Shown piece by piece: positions 12,101 to 25,529 of a stretch of 64,000 bases of DNA. Position 1 is the first letter of the stretch. Each line of letters begins with the position of its first letter. Origin of the DNA: Turritopsis dohrnii (lineage: Eukaryota > Cnidaria > Hydrozoa > Anthoathecata > Oceaniidae). Location: contig BQMF02000002.1 of NCBI GenBank assembly GCA_027922465.2, forward strand, positions 2,728,001 to 2,792,000. Direction: 5' to 3'. The notes beneath the pieces are model-generated. The model had not been told where the DNA came from, did no database searches, and saw only the letters and a program-made list of their open reading frames with translations. The position numbers were made by a program, and so were the translations under genes.

Positions 12101-13534
12101 TGATCCGTACTTTCAAGCGTATCATGAATCTTCCACTTGCTTGACAAGGAACACTGTAAAAAAAGAGACCTTTTATTTGCTTGCCGTCCAAGTTGTTTTA
12201 TTTTTTTATTTTTTGTTCGTCGTGTTTTGTTTTGCTATGGCTTTGTAAATTATATAGAATTAGGACATAATAAGTTAAAATTGAATTTGTTTTTTTTGAA
12301 CACGTTTCTGTTAAAACATGAAAACGAAAATTTATCGACCTTGTTATATTCTTGTTCATTGATCTCTGGTTTAGTGAAACAGTGGTTATTGACCGTGTTA
12401 TATTGATTCTCCCATCCATATCAAAAGAGGAAGAAAAAAAATGTGGTAATTTAATTAAACTTTCGTCTGCTTGAAACTTTCGGGGAGTTTTATGAAATTA
12501 TATTTTCTCCCTTATGCCATGTTGTTTAATTTCGCAGACGGATATCTGATAACGATCAATGGAATATGAAATCGACATGGTTAAGTATGAAATTAGCCCT
12601 AAAATGTATTTTCAGATGGAATGATGACTTTCCCTCCGGCATCTCCACGCGTGAGGAACGAGGGGGTGGAGATAAATAATTGTGAAAATTACGATCTTAT
12701 TTCTTGTAAACTCACGACACAAGATATATATGAAACACTCATTTAATGTAATGGTTGAAGGCGAGTATAGTGAATAAAAAATACAAAAACAGCATACATC
12801 CGAAAATAAGAAATATCTCGTCTATTTATAGCCCCCCGCATTTTACGTGTTTGATTGCAATTTCTCAGCAACCCATCGTTAAGAGGCAGTTTCACTATTG
12901 TTCATACTGAACTAATCGAGACGTCTGCTAATTATGGAAGGAGAGCAACTTTTGAGAAGCGTATAAATGAAAAGAAAGATTTTTAACGGATATATGCCTC
13001 CACCGAATTGAAAGATTTCTTACTATTTTCTGTTTATATTAGGTCGATTGAAAGATACGAAACCTTATTCTGCTGTTATACTTTCTTTTTACGATATTTC
13101 CTTCAGGGCAATGTTTACTTTTTTGGAGAGTGCGAGTAAGGTTCTTAGGTTTTTGTTTTCAAAACAAATATCTACATTGTTTTGTCATACTGTGAATTAT
13201 CTGATTCAACGTCTAACGTCACGAAGACTTTTTATTTATACATTTTAAAATATGATAGCTATTGTTTGATTCACACTGACAGCTACACTTTTTCCATCTG
13301 GTTTTAAATCCATCCCCTACAACATTCATTACCAACAATAGAGAGGGATGAGGGTGATGAGAATTGAAATATACTTGAACTATATGACGACCTTGAAGGA
13401 AAGTTGAGAATTCAAGAAATATATCCAATCATATAAAAATGAAAAAGCAATATACAACATTAATATCTTATAAAAGCATATCTGATAATCGTTTTCAGTG
13501 TAACAAACGTGGTGGAGCTACTAATGAAAATAAA
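12101..13534. other. Intergenic region between ATRIP and protein kinase D
   Basis: AT-rich, with no exon recognised. A possible AATAAA for ATRIP lies at about 12774. A possible splice acceptor at 13495-13497 (cgttttcag), 37 bases before the chosen PKD start, suggests that PKD also has an upstream 5'UTR exon that I cannot place. Confidence 0.5.
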
Positions 13535-13794
13535 ATGAGTACTGGTAGGGGAAGCATTGATACTTCTTCTGACATAATGTCAACAACTGATGGAAAGGAA
13601 CTAAACTTTCAATTTGGAATGGAAAGAGATTCAGTGATTTTTGAAGGAAATGATATGGAATCGCTTCGTGAAATGGCTGGTGCTGTAATAGAAAACAAGG
13701 TATTTGATTATCATTATTTTTCTTGTTCTTTTTTTCCTAAAAATGAATGGAGGTTAACCATATGTCTTATTTTTCATCAAAGAACTATCAATTT

Positions 13795-13832
<38 letters not shown>

Positions 13833-16800
13833 TGTGTGTGTATGTGTGTGATTTACCAACCGGAATGAATAGAAGGGGGTGTTGGAACAGGCTGCCAGGT
13901 TGGAAAATTCTCCAAAAGCTAATAAGCGAGGGGTCTAATCTAATAGCTAGCAGAGTGTAACTTTGTTTGAAATGGTAACAAACTAAAAGACAACTCGAAA
14001 GTACTTAATATAAAACAAAATAAGAAATCCAAAAGAATCAAAACAGAAAATAACTGGGGGAATACATGTATGTTCTCGAGAATGTCAAAAATGAAAATGA
14101 ATGAGATTAAGTACACAACTTTTGTATGAAAGAACCAAAAAAACATAGTTGCTATAAAACAATCTACAAAATGTAATAATAAACTTTTGTCTTGGTTGGA
14201 TTTTTTTCAAATAACCAAAGAGTACCGTCAGACATGAAAATATTTCTTAGATTTGCTTTCTTATTGGAAACCGAAATTTTTTTTGTAGATAGTAGATACA
14301 AATATTAAATTTTGAAATATATTATTCAATGAATTTATGCAATCATCTATATAATGAGAGCCATTATTATTAGTGTATATTAGTGTTTGGTTAGAATGAG
14401 AGCAGGAATTTTAAGGTGTGAAGTATGATTAGAGTGAATTTCGGCCATTTAAACATATGGGATGGGAATCCCTTTTACTATGATTTCTATGATAAGGCCT
14501 GGTTAAAGCTTGGTATCACATCCATCTTGTGGTACACACTTTTTTTTATAAAAACCAGTAAAATCTGACCTGAAGCTGGCTGTTCTTATTTTTTGAGCCT
14601 TTTTCCTTTGTTCTTAGCTTTGAGAACGCAGTTTCAGATTTCAGCCTCATTTTGTTCTTATTTATGTATGGAACTTCCAGTAATTAAAATAAATCTTTTT
14701 AAAAACAACTGGTTCAAAGCATGGTTGCTGTGTGTCAATGACCCGATATAATTATGCAAGGTGAATAAAAAAAACAAACTTCTAAAATTCACATTTGTTC
14801 TTACATTATAAAAAAATTCAGGCTCAGGCTGTTCTTTATTTTTGAAACAATCTAAGCCTCAGGTTGTTCTTATTTTGTTCTTATTTTTTGGCTAAATCTG
14901 AGGCTCATGTTCTTATAAAATTGTTCTTATATAAAAAAAGTGTGTATGCATTTATACTGATTTAGTGGTTATAAGTTTGTTGCTGGAAGTTTTCGAGAAA
15001 CGTAAAATAAAACTGCTTTCAGGATTATTTTTCTCAGAAACCTCAGGATTAGTATGTACTTTACATTTCATAAAGTTTACTTTAAAAATTGTGTCAGGCA
15101 GTGTGAATTGTGGCACTTCATAGGTTTTTGATAACAATCAATATAAAAGTTTATTCTTTTTCAATGTTATAACCTTGACCTGGTTTACGAAAAAATGTTC
15201 TTTCCTTCTTTTTTAAAGGAGATCTGAAGTTAAATATTTTTATTACAATTTTTCGAGATAAAGCAAGTTTGAGATTGCTTTACTTTTTCACTCTTTGCCG
15301 GAGCTTAAAGAGATTTGAGTAATATGCTATTGCAATTAAATTGTTGTAGCATCAGATTTTGAATTCTTGCTTCTTTTATTAAAATAAAACTCCTCAAAAT
15401 CCCTAAATGTTTCCAAAAATATCTCCCTACACAATTTCTGACTCAAAATGTTGAAGAAACCTAAAATTTTTATGGTAAGATATCAATCAATAAAAGATAG
15501 TCCTGTAGTTTATTTATTTTGTTTTTATCTTTTGTTCAAACTGAAAAAATTATTCATTTTCTGAATGAGTTTGTTGTCAATGTTTTTCTTTATGGTTGCA
15601 GACCATTTTTTGTCACAGATCATGAGGAGTGTTATCAGACATGTTTTTATCAATTTGCAATTAGTTTTTTGGTAAATTTTGGCAACCACGATAATGACAG
15701 AGTTACTTCCAGGTGGAACAATTTTGCACTGGAATTGAAACACTTGTAAAATCTTGTATGTCACAAATACATTCAATTAACAATTTTCCTAAAGCAAAAT
15801 CTTTTGTTTATCTCATTGCTTTAGCACATTTTATCGAGAACTGATAACATATTCAATGCAAGTCATGGTAATGACATCTTGACTCAACTTCTGTTGAAGG
15901 TTTTGGTTTTATGACTGTGGTCAGAGCTGCTTTAAGAGATTATAGACAGTAATATCTAAATTGACAGCTTTTGTAATAGGAAACTTAACAACTGACTACT
16001 AATCATGTTTGGTGTTCATTCATTTTAATTCGAAAATTATTTTTTGGTTTTACTGAAAGTTCCATAAATTAAGAACTTTATTAGGCTGAAATCTTAAACT
16101 ATGTTTTTAAAGCTAGGAACAAAATAAGCTAGGGAATACTCATAAAATAAGAACAGCCAGCCTGAGGTCAGATTTTACTGGTTCTTATTTAAAAAACACG
16201 TGATTTGAAGATTGGGAAATTTACTGTTTTGTTTGTTTGTTTGTTGGTTTTTTTTTTCATATCTTCCACTTCTCTTGTATTAATTTATCTTTAGGTTAAA
16301 ATTCATTTTTAAGCAATTTATTCGGTTATTTGCATTTGAGTTTGGGTTGTCATCAAATTTTATTACAAATATGATCAGACCAAAAACTATCTTGTGATTT
16401 TCCATGGAAATGAAGACCAGTGTTCAACATTTAGCCAGCAGTCATACCAGCAACTATCATATTGTGAACTGCTACATTCAGCTAAGCAATTCAGGGTTTA
16501 CCAAATTGATGTACATATACTCATTTGTACACTTACCACAATATCTTCAGGGCTTGACAAATCGTTTTTACAAGATAGTTCATGAACGTACATAGTCATT
16601 TTTTCTCTGTAAGTGGTTTTAGAAGACGTCGAACAAAGACAAGTCTAATGAGGTAGACGTATGTGTACGGCATCAGTACGGCATTATTTTAATTGAGAAA
16701 TGGCATGTGTTACGTTAATAAAGGTTTACGCAGACATTTTGCATTAGGAAACATACATAAATGTATCAATAACAAAGTAATAGCAAAAATCATGATGGAC

Positions 16801-19800
16801 ACTTGCAAATGCAATTCATTTCAAATAAACAAAATAGAACACATTGGGAAAAAAAACAATAAAAGCAATAAGATCTACTAATCAAATGAATAAAAATAAA
16901 ACATCTGACCTTTGTTTTTTTCTTTGCTGCTTTACAGTAATATAGTAAGTAATAACAGGTAGTTTATTTGTAGATGTCTGAAATAAAACACATGGAAACG
17001 TAACGTCTTATCGATTTTGCTTTTTTAAAAGATATAAACATCAAATTGCTGTACGTTTCAAAATGGCAGCATCATCACGGACGAAATCACTAATGTCCAC
17101 TGTACGTGCTTAGCTTTCTAAACTGCTACACTATATATGAGACATACGTTGGAAAGTTAGTATTGGCGTTTGTGCGTGAATGAATTTATAAGCATCTTAG
17201 TATGTAATGGGAAATTTTCTATCATCAACCGTTCGTGACGAACACCTGTACACCATTTGTCAAGCCCTGATCTTAAATTGTGATGTCTGTCACCAGTTTC
17301 AGATTTTGTGAATGCTTCAATGTGTAACTGTAGTTTTAAAATTCCATCTAAGCAATCTTGAATGTGTTTTAGTACAAATAGCAGCTTGAAATACTTTCTA
17401 ACCTCCTTCAGAGGATTGTCCTTTAAAACCTTTAGAACTGAAATGACTAGCCAGGGTAAACATTTATAAAATAGAATAGAATAGAATGAAAATATTGTGT
17501 CTGTATTATAACTGTATGACTGAAATTGATATAGATATGTTTGCAAAAAATATATGGATTTCAAAAATGAAAAAGTCTTTCAAAAAGCCATACAAATATT
17601 TTCAAATATCACCGCCTGTTTGTCACCGCCTGTTTGTCACTCTACGAAATTGCTTCCTGTAAGTTTTACATTTGACTATTTACCTTGTAGTACCCACATC
17701 AAACATTTCCTGGAATGATGGAATCTATCTTGCTGTTCAAACACAATTACCTGTCTTCAAATCAACTGGAGCTGGTGATGTCTGTTGATCAGCTGTCCAG
17801 TCAAGATACTGTAGAGATTGTATTGAAAGGTTGCCTGGTCACTTCTCATCCAGAACTATTTTGATACAAGTTTTAGGATTGTACACTTGTGATCAATTGT
17901 TCTTTTCTATTTCCGTTTTAGTTTCGTACAATACATATGATTCTTCGGAGATTCGTCCACATATGTTATATGTTCATTCATACAAAGCACCAACATTCTG
18001 TGACCATTGTGCTGTCATGCTGTTTGGGTTGGTCAGACAAGGCCTAAAATGTGAAGGTAATGACATTAATTCGTGTACCTGAAAGTAACAACAAAAGTTT
18101 ATGTTATGTTTTGAAGCTTGAAACAGGCAGATTGACTTCGTCGATTTTTTAAAAAAGCATAATTTTTAGTCGGAATTTTTTTGACGGGTTTGAAGGTAAA
18201 AATTTATTTCCTAAGCAGTACACCCCACATGTTATCTGTGTAAATTGGCTATTACTTTAATTTTATGTTGCAGGCTGTGGAGGTAATTTTCACAAGCGCT
18301 GTGCATTTAAGATTCCAAATAACTGCAGTGGAGATCGATCTTCTAACGGTTCTGTAGGTGGGAATAGAAGGGTATCTGAACAAGTCAGTATAACATCTGG
18401 TGAATCACCTTTAAATCATTTTGGTGGAAACTATGGTAGTTTTCATGATTCTAGTAATAAACGCAGGGCAACTTGGAGTGGAAATGCTGGTAGACCTGCA
18501 GAGCTTGATCGTTTAGTTAATAAATTAGAAATCCCACATACATTTGTAATTCATTCATATAAACGGCCAACTGTGTGCCATGTTTGCCGAAAACTGGTAA
18601 GGAATTTATATTTCTGTGATCCTTTTTTTATTGTATTGTGTTCTGGGGAAGAAGAAACATTAAGACCGTTTGGGCTGAATAGGAGGAATAATATTTTAGT
18701 TGGCACAACTTCTTAATCTACAAACTGATTAAAATCATCACCCTTTCCTAATAACCATCATGATTTCTTTAGCTTCGTGGTTTGTTCAGGCAGGGCTATC
18801 AGTGCAAGGATTGCAAATTTAATTCACATAAACGATGTGTTGAAAGAGCACCCAGAAATTGTTTAGGCGAAATGTGTTCTCCGGATAGAGGTTTGTGTAG
18901 TGATACATACTGTTATACCCCTACATGTTTTGGTCATTACGTGAGAAGTTTCAGGGAAAAGACAAGAAACCTGCACAAGGTGTTACGTGTGGCTTAACAG
19001 TGCCAATCTGCTTATGTATACAACATCTCGCTTTATTAAAAAATAATTTTTCCTTCTGTAATTTGTGGAATTTCTCGTTAAGATGGCAGAAAGTGTTTCA
19101 TCAGTATGACAATTAGTGTTTATTACCAGGCGATTCTGTGTCAGACGAAACAGAAACAACTGCTGATGTGGATACTCTCAGTCAAGATCTTGAAGAAGAA
19201 GACCTAATGGTTGAGGATGAGGCCACAAGTCCTTCTGAGGAACGTAAAAATGAACCTTTGTCAGAAACAGTGAGCAATCAGATCCCTCTACAAAGAATTG
19301 CAATGTCCGTGCGATATAAAAAACACCGCGGCTCCAAAATTCTTAAGGCAGGTTGGATGGTGCATTTCACTAACGAGGATAAAACTGTAAGTTAAAATGT
19401 TGTCTATTTAGAACTTCTTTTTTGCAGACTCTGAATTTATATTGATTTCACTTGTTTTGCTTTTTTTTTCTTTTTCTTTTTTTGTTAGAAAAAATGTCAT
19501 TACTGGAGGTTAGATACGAAAAGCATCCTGTTGTATCCGACAGACACTAATAAAGACTTTGAAAAGGTGTTTAACATCATGATTTTGCCATTATTCAGTG
19601 TGTTTTTTAAAATGCTGTTTAATAGACCTTTTTGGAAATTATGTCACGGCAGATCTTGCCTCGTTTCTAAGGTTTTTAATTGCTTAAGTAATTAAGAATT
19701 ATAAAAAAAGTTTGTGTAAGGTTTCCTCTTGGGTACCATTTCTTTTAAAAAAAAAACACAAATGCCACTATTATTTGGGTTGAAAGCGAGGCAAGATCTG

Positions 19801-22800
19801 CTCTGACGTATTTTCCGAAAAGGTCTATATATGATTTCTATTGAAAGACTTTCGGTTTTTCCTTGAAACCTATTTTAGTCCAACCTTTTCTGAAAATTAT
19901 TCTTTTATGATTCACAGACATGTTCAAAAAACTAACCACTGATTTGATTTTTCATCCAAATCCATACTCTTCAGGAAATTCACTTATCAGATGTGTTCTC
20001 TGTCGATTCAAATCTGGAACCAATGGGCAGTCGTCATGGTCGCAACCCATACCTTTTCACGTTGAAAACAAACACACAGATTTATTATTGTGGTGAACGA
20101 GATGATTTCGATGAGAATGGTGCTATCATTCCTGCCAACCCGAAAAGTGGGAAAGGCACCAGAATTGCCATTGCATGGGCAGAAGAAATTCGAGCCGCAT
20201 ATCAGCCAGTGTCTAATACAGAGAACAGAAACCCGTACCAGCAAAAGGCTCCTGAACCAGAAGAAGATAAAGAAGATCCGTTTGACGAAGCCAATGAGAA
20301 GGTGTGATTACTTTCTTGTACTTAGGTTGGTTGTCTAGTTGAGCGGTTCCTGTCATTACAGCTTCTGTAGTCCAAATGGGGGCATTGGATGCTGTAGGAT
20401 CTCAATTATAACAGTACCTTAAGGAACTAAGAAGCCATCCTTGGTAAATAATGGTATAATAGATATGATAATAACGATAATCAATAATAACACTTCAGTG
20501 AAAAAAAAAGATTATTTTGTTTAGTACGCTCTGGTATGGTTAACAAGTTCGCTTAATGATTACTTTACAATAGAATGGAATATTGATTGTCTTGTATTCC
20601 CAAAGAACTGGTTTAATGGTATTTGAAGTTTTTCTTTCGTTACAGGATATCAGCCAAGTTTATCAAGTTTTTCCTGATGAGATTTTGGGCTCTGGTCAAT
20701 TTGGCGTCGTGTATGGAGGTAAGGTTGCTTGGATTAACTAACGTATGCATCACTTTAAGCTTCAATAAATCTTCCCAAAAAGTATTGTTAACTCTGTCTG
20801 CGAAGACAGAACAACATCTTCCTTTTATGTTTCTCCGATATCAGGGCCTAAAGCTGTTCTTTAAAAAGTCATTGTGCAGAACACCATCGTGGTTTCGTGG
20901 TTATCCGAGCATGTCTGTCTTTAAACTTCTCTTGTTTTTGTTTGAAAGGGACGAGTTAATGACTCCTGAATAGTTACAGTGAACAATTTCAATTGCTTAT
21001 AGAATTATAATTGCTATGCTGACCACACAATTCTTTTTTCTATATTTTTGTGATATGACCTTTGACCATTGGTTTCCGCAAATCGCTAAATAGTGCATTC
21101 AGTCATAGCAACACTGATGTGCAAGTATCTTTTCCAATGATAAGGAACAGAATGAGGGAACAGTTAAGCCGATAGCAAGCCGACTAGTGAATGAAATAAA
21201 ATTGAGATGTAACATTACGGATACAGTTTTAATACTATAAATTTATCATTCATTTTTCAACTGATCAAAACCAAGATTTAATCACAGATGTTTATGCCGT
21301 TAAATCATAACCTAGCTATTGTTCTCGTTATGCATTGATCTTGTTCGTACTGATTGCGAAACCACACTACAGCAAACCTTCACCTTGTAAAAACTTCAAT
21401 AATGCTGTTCAATCGAAATTTTTGGTGTCCTTATCCGCTATTGTTTTTGTTGCGTGTTGTCATAAAAAAGACAATAGAATGCTGAAAATGAGCAAAAAAT
21501 ATCATAGTGTTTAGTGAAACCTTAACTTGACCCCATCTATCAGCTATTTGCTTAAATGTTTTCCAATGAACGTTCTAATATTGATTGGTGTTGTCTCGTT
21601 TAGGTGTTCATCGTAAAACAGGCAAAGAAGTCGCTGTGAAGGTCATTGACAAATTTAGGTTCCCCACTAAAGAAGAAAGAGCGTTGAAGAATGAAGTGAC
21701 TATTTTACAGGTCTGTTTGTTTGTTTGTTTGTTTGTTTGTTTGTTTGTTTGTTTGTTTTATTTATGTATTTATTTGTTTACAAGTCGATCACAGGATCAA
21801 TGCTTACCTTGTCAATTTCTACCAATAATATTATGAGAACTGAGGGAAAACTAGAATTCATAATTCTATTTGGTGTAAAATCATCTTTTAAACATTCGCG
21901 ACTATTTAACCGTTAGAGCGAGGCTGTTTCAAAAGGATACCACTCGTTATGAAGTAACATTAATTTCACGGTTCCTTTTCAGAACATAAATCATCCGGCT
22001 GTAGTAAACTTGGAGAGGATGTTCGAAACACCAGAGCGAGTAAGTCATGTTAGCTTCACACCGTATACCTAACCTGTCGAATTTCGCTTTCTAGAGAAAA
22101 TCTTTTGCTTCAGTCAATTTTTCAGTTAGATCATCCCCCCCGTGTCGAGTTCACTGAGGACGCCTACCAAACACTTTTTTCCTCTTACACGACGTTAAGC
22201 TAACTGGGGCGTGGTTTTTTTTATAGATTTTCGTCGTAATGCAGAAAATGCGAGGCGACATGTTGGAAATGATTTTAAATAGTCCGAAAGGTCGATTGTC
22301 TGAAAGGCAGACTAAATTCATGGTACATCAGGTAATGCTTCTTATATTTCCTTTGTATTGTTTGGATGGAATTTACGTCTGTGATCTAAATAGAACCAAC
22401 AAATAAACTCAAAGTGATTTAGGATTACGTGATGGTACGGACCGTCTATTGTCGGTATAATCGTGTACGGACCGTCTATTGTCGGTATAATCGTGTACGG
22501 ACCGTCTATTGTCGGTATAAACGTCGGTATAATCGTGTCGTATTCTGAACACTGTGTGTACTGTATCTTGTTGGACTTTCATATTAGTCATAGTTTGTTC
22601 GGGAGATAATACAATAGAGTGGACAGTCTGTTCCAGGCATGAAAGCCTGACTAGATTTAATTCACAGACAATATGTAAGCTCAACTCAACTCAACTCATG
22701 TAGGCTCAACCCTGTTAGACCATTTTTTGCTTGACTTTCAGATTCTGGTTGCCCTTCACTTCCTCCACACTCTCAACATCGTCCATTGTGATCTGAAGCC

Positions 22801-24311
22801 GGAAAATGTTCTGTTGTCGGGGATCACATCCAAAAGTGGATTACCTCAAGTACGTGTTTGCAATTTCCTTTTTTTTTAAAAAAAAAGTCATTCTTTGTTG
22901 CAAGATAGATGTTCACTTTCCTTTTTTACTTCTGAATCCATTGTGTGGTGCTACAAATCTACTTGTTGTCTTGGTATATTAGATAAAACTTTGCGACTTC
23001 GGTTTCGCGAGAATCATTGGTCGAGAATCGTTCCGAAGATCTGTTGTCGGCACACCGGCTTATCTCGCTCCCGAAGTTTTAAGTAATCGCAAATACAATC
23101 GTTCTTTGGACATGTGGTCGGTCGGTGTCATAATCTACGTTAGGTATGTATGTGTTAGTTCTTGAAGGTCACCACGATTTCGTTCATGAAATCGTTTTTG
23201 TCGAGATGTTACCATCAAGAAAGGAAAGGTACCTGATGAAACATAAGCATCAGTTCTTGCGTTATTTGTACTCGACCTTTTTATCTCCATCACGTATTTG
23301 TACTCGACCTTTTTATCTCCATCACGCATGAGATCCTACTCAACATAAGATTAAAAACATTTAAGCTTACCTCTATGCTTACCTGTATGCTGTTATTTCT
23401 GAATTTTTTTCACTTTTCAGTGTAAGTGGTACCTTCCCATTCAACGAAGAAGAAGAAATTGCTGACCAAATCAAAAACGCAGCTTTTATGTACCCACCTA
23501 ATCCGTGGGCGGAAATTTCTCTAGAAAGTAAGAAATTTTGTGTGTTTCTGTGTGTACAAGCCATTTAGGATAGATATGCCTTGACACTGACTTCACAAGG
23601 ATTCAGTATATTTCTTGTGTAAGTGTTGTCTGTAAGTGTTAATCACGCGTTCCAATAGTTTACTTAAAAATTTCATTAGCAGGCTTGTCTGAAATCTCCG
23701 TAAAAATAATATTTAACAGTAGCATTTAAATCTCTCTCTTTCAGCTCGCGATTTAATCGACAAGCTATTACAAGTAAAGATGAAAAATCGATTGTCCTGC
23801 CATCAAGCCCTGCTTCATGTCTGGATGCAGGTTGGTTGGCGGTTCTTCTCTCATCTCGTCTACCAAAACCCTTTTAGTTTTTGACCATTACAGCGGACGA
23901 TTTTGGAAGCAACAGCATTTAAATTGCTAAACAACTTTCAAAAAAATGTGTCTCTCAGAAAAGTCTGTGCTTGAAGAAGAAAAAGTGATACTGGTGGACT
24001 TTTAGTGATCGAAGCAAATAGGTTAATTCACAAGATATATAACGAAGCCAACACACTCGAATGTAGCGAGCTAAAACGAGTTCATAATATGAGACCAACA
24101 CGGCGACTGTTAACCAATTTTTATTGTATGACTTTTCTAGGATTACAACACGTACTTGGAACTTCGCAGTATGGAAGATGTCGTGGGCGAACGATATTTG
24201 ACACACGAAAGCGATGATGCGGCATGGGAGCGATATCAATCGCATAATTCACACACACAAAGTTATAATTCCATTCCTGAAGAAAAACGCTCCAGCATCA
24301 GTTACTTGTGA
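13535..24311 (+). CDS. PRKD: Serine/threonine protein kinase D (PKD)
   Basis: Seventeen exons: 13535-13699, 17691-17829, 17922-18056, 18274-18596, 18773-18890, 19130-19386, 19489-19566, 19975-20301, 20646-20718, 21604-21710, 21983-22039, 22227-22331, 22742-22849, 22983-23143, 23421-23527, 23745-23830 and 24141-24311. All junctions are in phase, giving 838 aa (human paralogues about 880-910). Order: N-terminal ubiquitin-like region; C1a (about 118-168, [12 protein letters not shown]) and C1b (about 235-284, [12 protein letters not shown]), which bind diacylglycerol; an acidic stretch (about 295-340); PH domain (about 365-490); kinase domain (about 521-783). The kinase has GSGQFG, lysine VAVK (551), HCDLKPEN (Asp645), DFG (669) and [15 protein letters not shown], keeping both activation-loop serines (680, 684). 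The tail ends SISYL, a class I PDZ-ligand form like the VSIL end of human PKD1. It acts downstream of PKC at the trans-Golgi and plasma membrane. An in-frame ATG at 13439 is possible, but the 13535 start fits the acceptor before it. A single PKD gene is likely, so no paralogue number is given. Confidence 0.96.
13796..13850. repeat. (TA)n / (GT)n microsatellite
   Basis: About 17 TA dinucleotides are followed by a GT-rich tract, at the start of the 4-kb first intron of the PKD gene. Confidence 0.9.
14535..14944. mobile_element. 410-bp MITE with TA target duplication, PKD intron 1
   Basis: TA at 14533-14534 and 14945-14946 flanks inverted ends CACACTTTTTTTATA. The interior repeats GTTCTTATTTT and GAGCC/GGCTC motifs on both strands, giving a dense, subrepeat-rich fold-back. 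TA duplication fits the Tc1/mariner group. Non-coding. Confidence 0.75.
16045..16203. mobile_element. Inverted partial copy of the 14535 element
   Basis: The reverse complement of this stretch aligns over about 150 bases with the left half of the 14535-14944 element. Shared blocks include CCAGTAAAATCTGACCT, GGCTGGCTGTTCTTATTTT and GATTTCAGCCT. It is either a truncated second insertion in the opposite orientation, or the far arm of a larger 1.67-kb element (14535-16203) with long inverted repeats. Confidence 0.7.
19625..19825. mobile_element. 201-bp MITE with TA target duplication, PKD intron 7
   Basis: TA at 19623-19624 and 19826-19827 flanks inverted repeats of about 45 bases that begin GACCTTTTYGGAAA and continue with GCAGATCTTGCCTCG. 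This is a Tc1/mariner-like footprint with no coding capacity. Confidence 0.8.
20324..20492 (+). mobile_element. 5'-truncated tRNA-derived SINE copy, PKD intron 8
   Basis: This aligns in opposite orientation with the body and tail of the fuller SINE at 61788-62119. Shared blocks include GAGCGGTTCCTGTCATTACA, GCTTCTGTAG, CAAATGGGGGC and ACAGTACCTTAAGGAACT. It ends in an AAT-rich tail. The tRNA-like head is missing, as expected from 5' truncation. Confidence 0.85.
21711..21758. repeat. (GTTT)n microsatellite
   Basis: About eleven GTTT/GTCT units start directly at the splice donor of PKD exon 10, so the donor itself reads GTCTGT. Confidence 0.9.
22435..22540. repeat. 30-bp tandem repeat, PKD intron 12
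   Basis: Two exact adjacent 30-base units (22441-22470 and 22471-22500; unit starts ACCGTCTATTGTCGGTATAA) are followed by a third partial unit with an extra internal GTCGGTATAA copy. A GC-containing minisatellite within otherwise AT-rich intron sequence. Confidence 0.9.
23262..23325. repeat. 32-bp tandem duplication, PKD intron 14
   Basis: Two adjacent copies of a unit containing TTTGTACTCGACCTTTTTAT followed by CTCCATCAC. Recent local duplication. Confidence 0.85.
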
Positions 24312-25529
24312 TTTGAATAATCGACCAGTTTTTTTATACACGTACGTGTAACCATCTATATATAAGAATATTTTGTGGAAGTGTGCCCGTGTATGTTCGA
24401 ATGATGTTGGGTTATTGGGAAATAATATTCCGTCATCATTTGTTTTTATTTGTTTTGTCTTTGTGTCAGTTAAAATTCACGTTACACTTTCCGTAGTCCG
24501 TAGTTGCTTTGAATTCCAGCTGGCCTCGCTTTCATGTCAAGCGATGTAAAATGTTTTCGAGAAACTTTACTTTTATTACCTATTCCTATTCTTAACGTCG
24601 TTTCGATATTGCGAAAACCTAGGTTTTCTATCGAAAAAGTTCATTCAAACTTCGTTAATGGAGATTTGGCCATGGATTTCAAGAGCATTCAAGTTTAAAG
24701 TTCGGCTCCCTCTTCTTGCAAAGATATTTCTAACTTTTTTGCAACTTTGTGTTGTTCAATTTTTCTTTTAATCGATTTATACTTTACTTTTTTAATCATT
24801 GTTATATATTTTTTTTAATTCTACACTGAACACACGAAGTATTCGAAACGGACACCAGACCTGCCCCGTTGTGCACATTATTTTGTACTCATATATTTTG
24901 AAATCTCTCTGATCGGAGCTATCTATAAATTCATCATTCATGCCCTAGCCTTTTAAATTCAATTCGGTCAGGAAATTGTATACGAATTTTTTCAAATATT
25001 TTCACAGAGAGGTGTTGTCGTTAATGTTCTTTTATTTTTCTCCCGCCAAAATTATATTTTTAACACCTTGTTCACTCCCGACGTAACTATTTTTTTTATT
25101 TAAACAGGGGGTTGTGTATGTGGATAAACTGTATAGTTGAAATGGTAAATCACATCCTGCGTTTTCTTACCCCTCGAAAAATTAGTAGTATTTGTTCGTG
25201 TTTTCCTTTTGTTTCTCGACGAAAGAAGATATTCGTTTGGACTGCTGGTGTAATGTTTTATCATGCCGTTGTGACGACACCAACAGGGATGAGTGTGTGG
25301 TAGCCGAGTGGCGGAGATTAGTGGGTATGCAGAATGTCAGATCATCTGGACCAAGTTGATTTGTGAAAAATGGTATATATCAACAAGAAAGAACCAGTAA
25401 GGAATTACAATCACTTATGAAAGCGAACAATGAAAGGAAAAGAACAGGAGATATGCTAGTGTAAACTAACCAAGAACATAGTATTTCCTCTATTTAGCAC
25501 CGCCCTCTAAAAAAGAGAAAGATGTGTAT
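24312..25529. other. PKD 3' flank, no gene seen
   Basis: AT-rich sequence that should contain the PKD 3'UTR. I saw no clear AATAAA close to the stop codon and no further gene. Confidence 0.45.

Noticed and set aside
13439..13534. Earlier in-frame ATG for PKD (MKKQYTTL...)
   Set aside because: A splice acceptor-like tract lies between it and 13535 and the added residues have no family resemblance; kept only as an alternative start.
22435..22540. CRISPR-like direct repeats
   Set aside because: The units abut directly with no spacers, and the context is an intron of an animal gene.
25288..25350. tRNA-Ser/Leu-like GGTAGCCGAGTGG sequence
   Set aside because: The A-box resemblance is good, but no B box or pairing stems follow at tRNA spacing.
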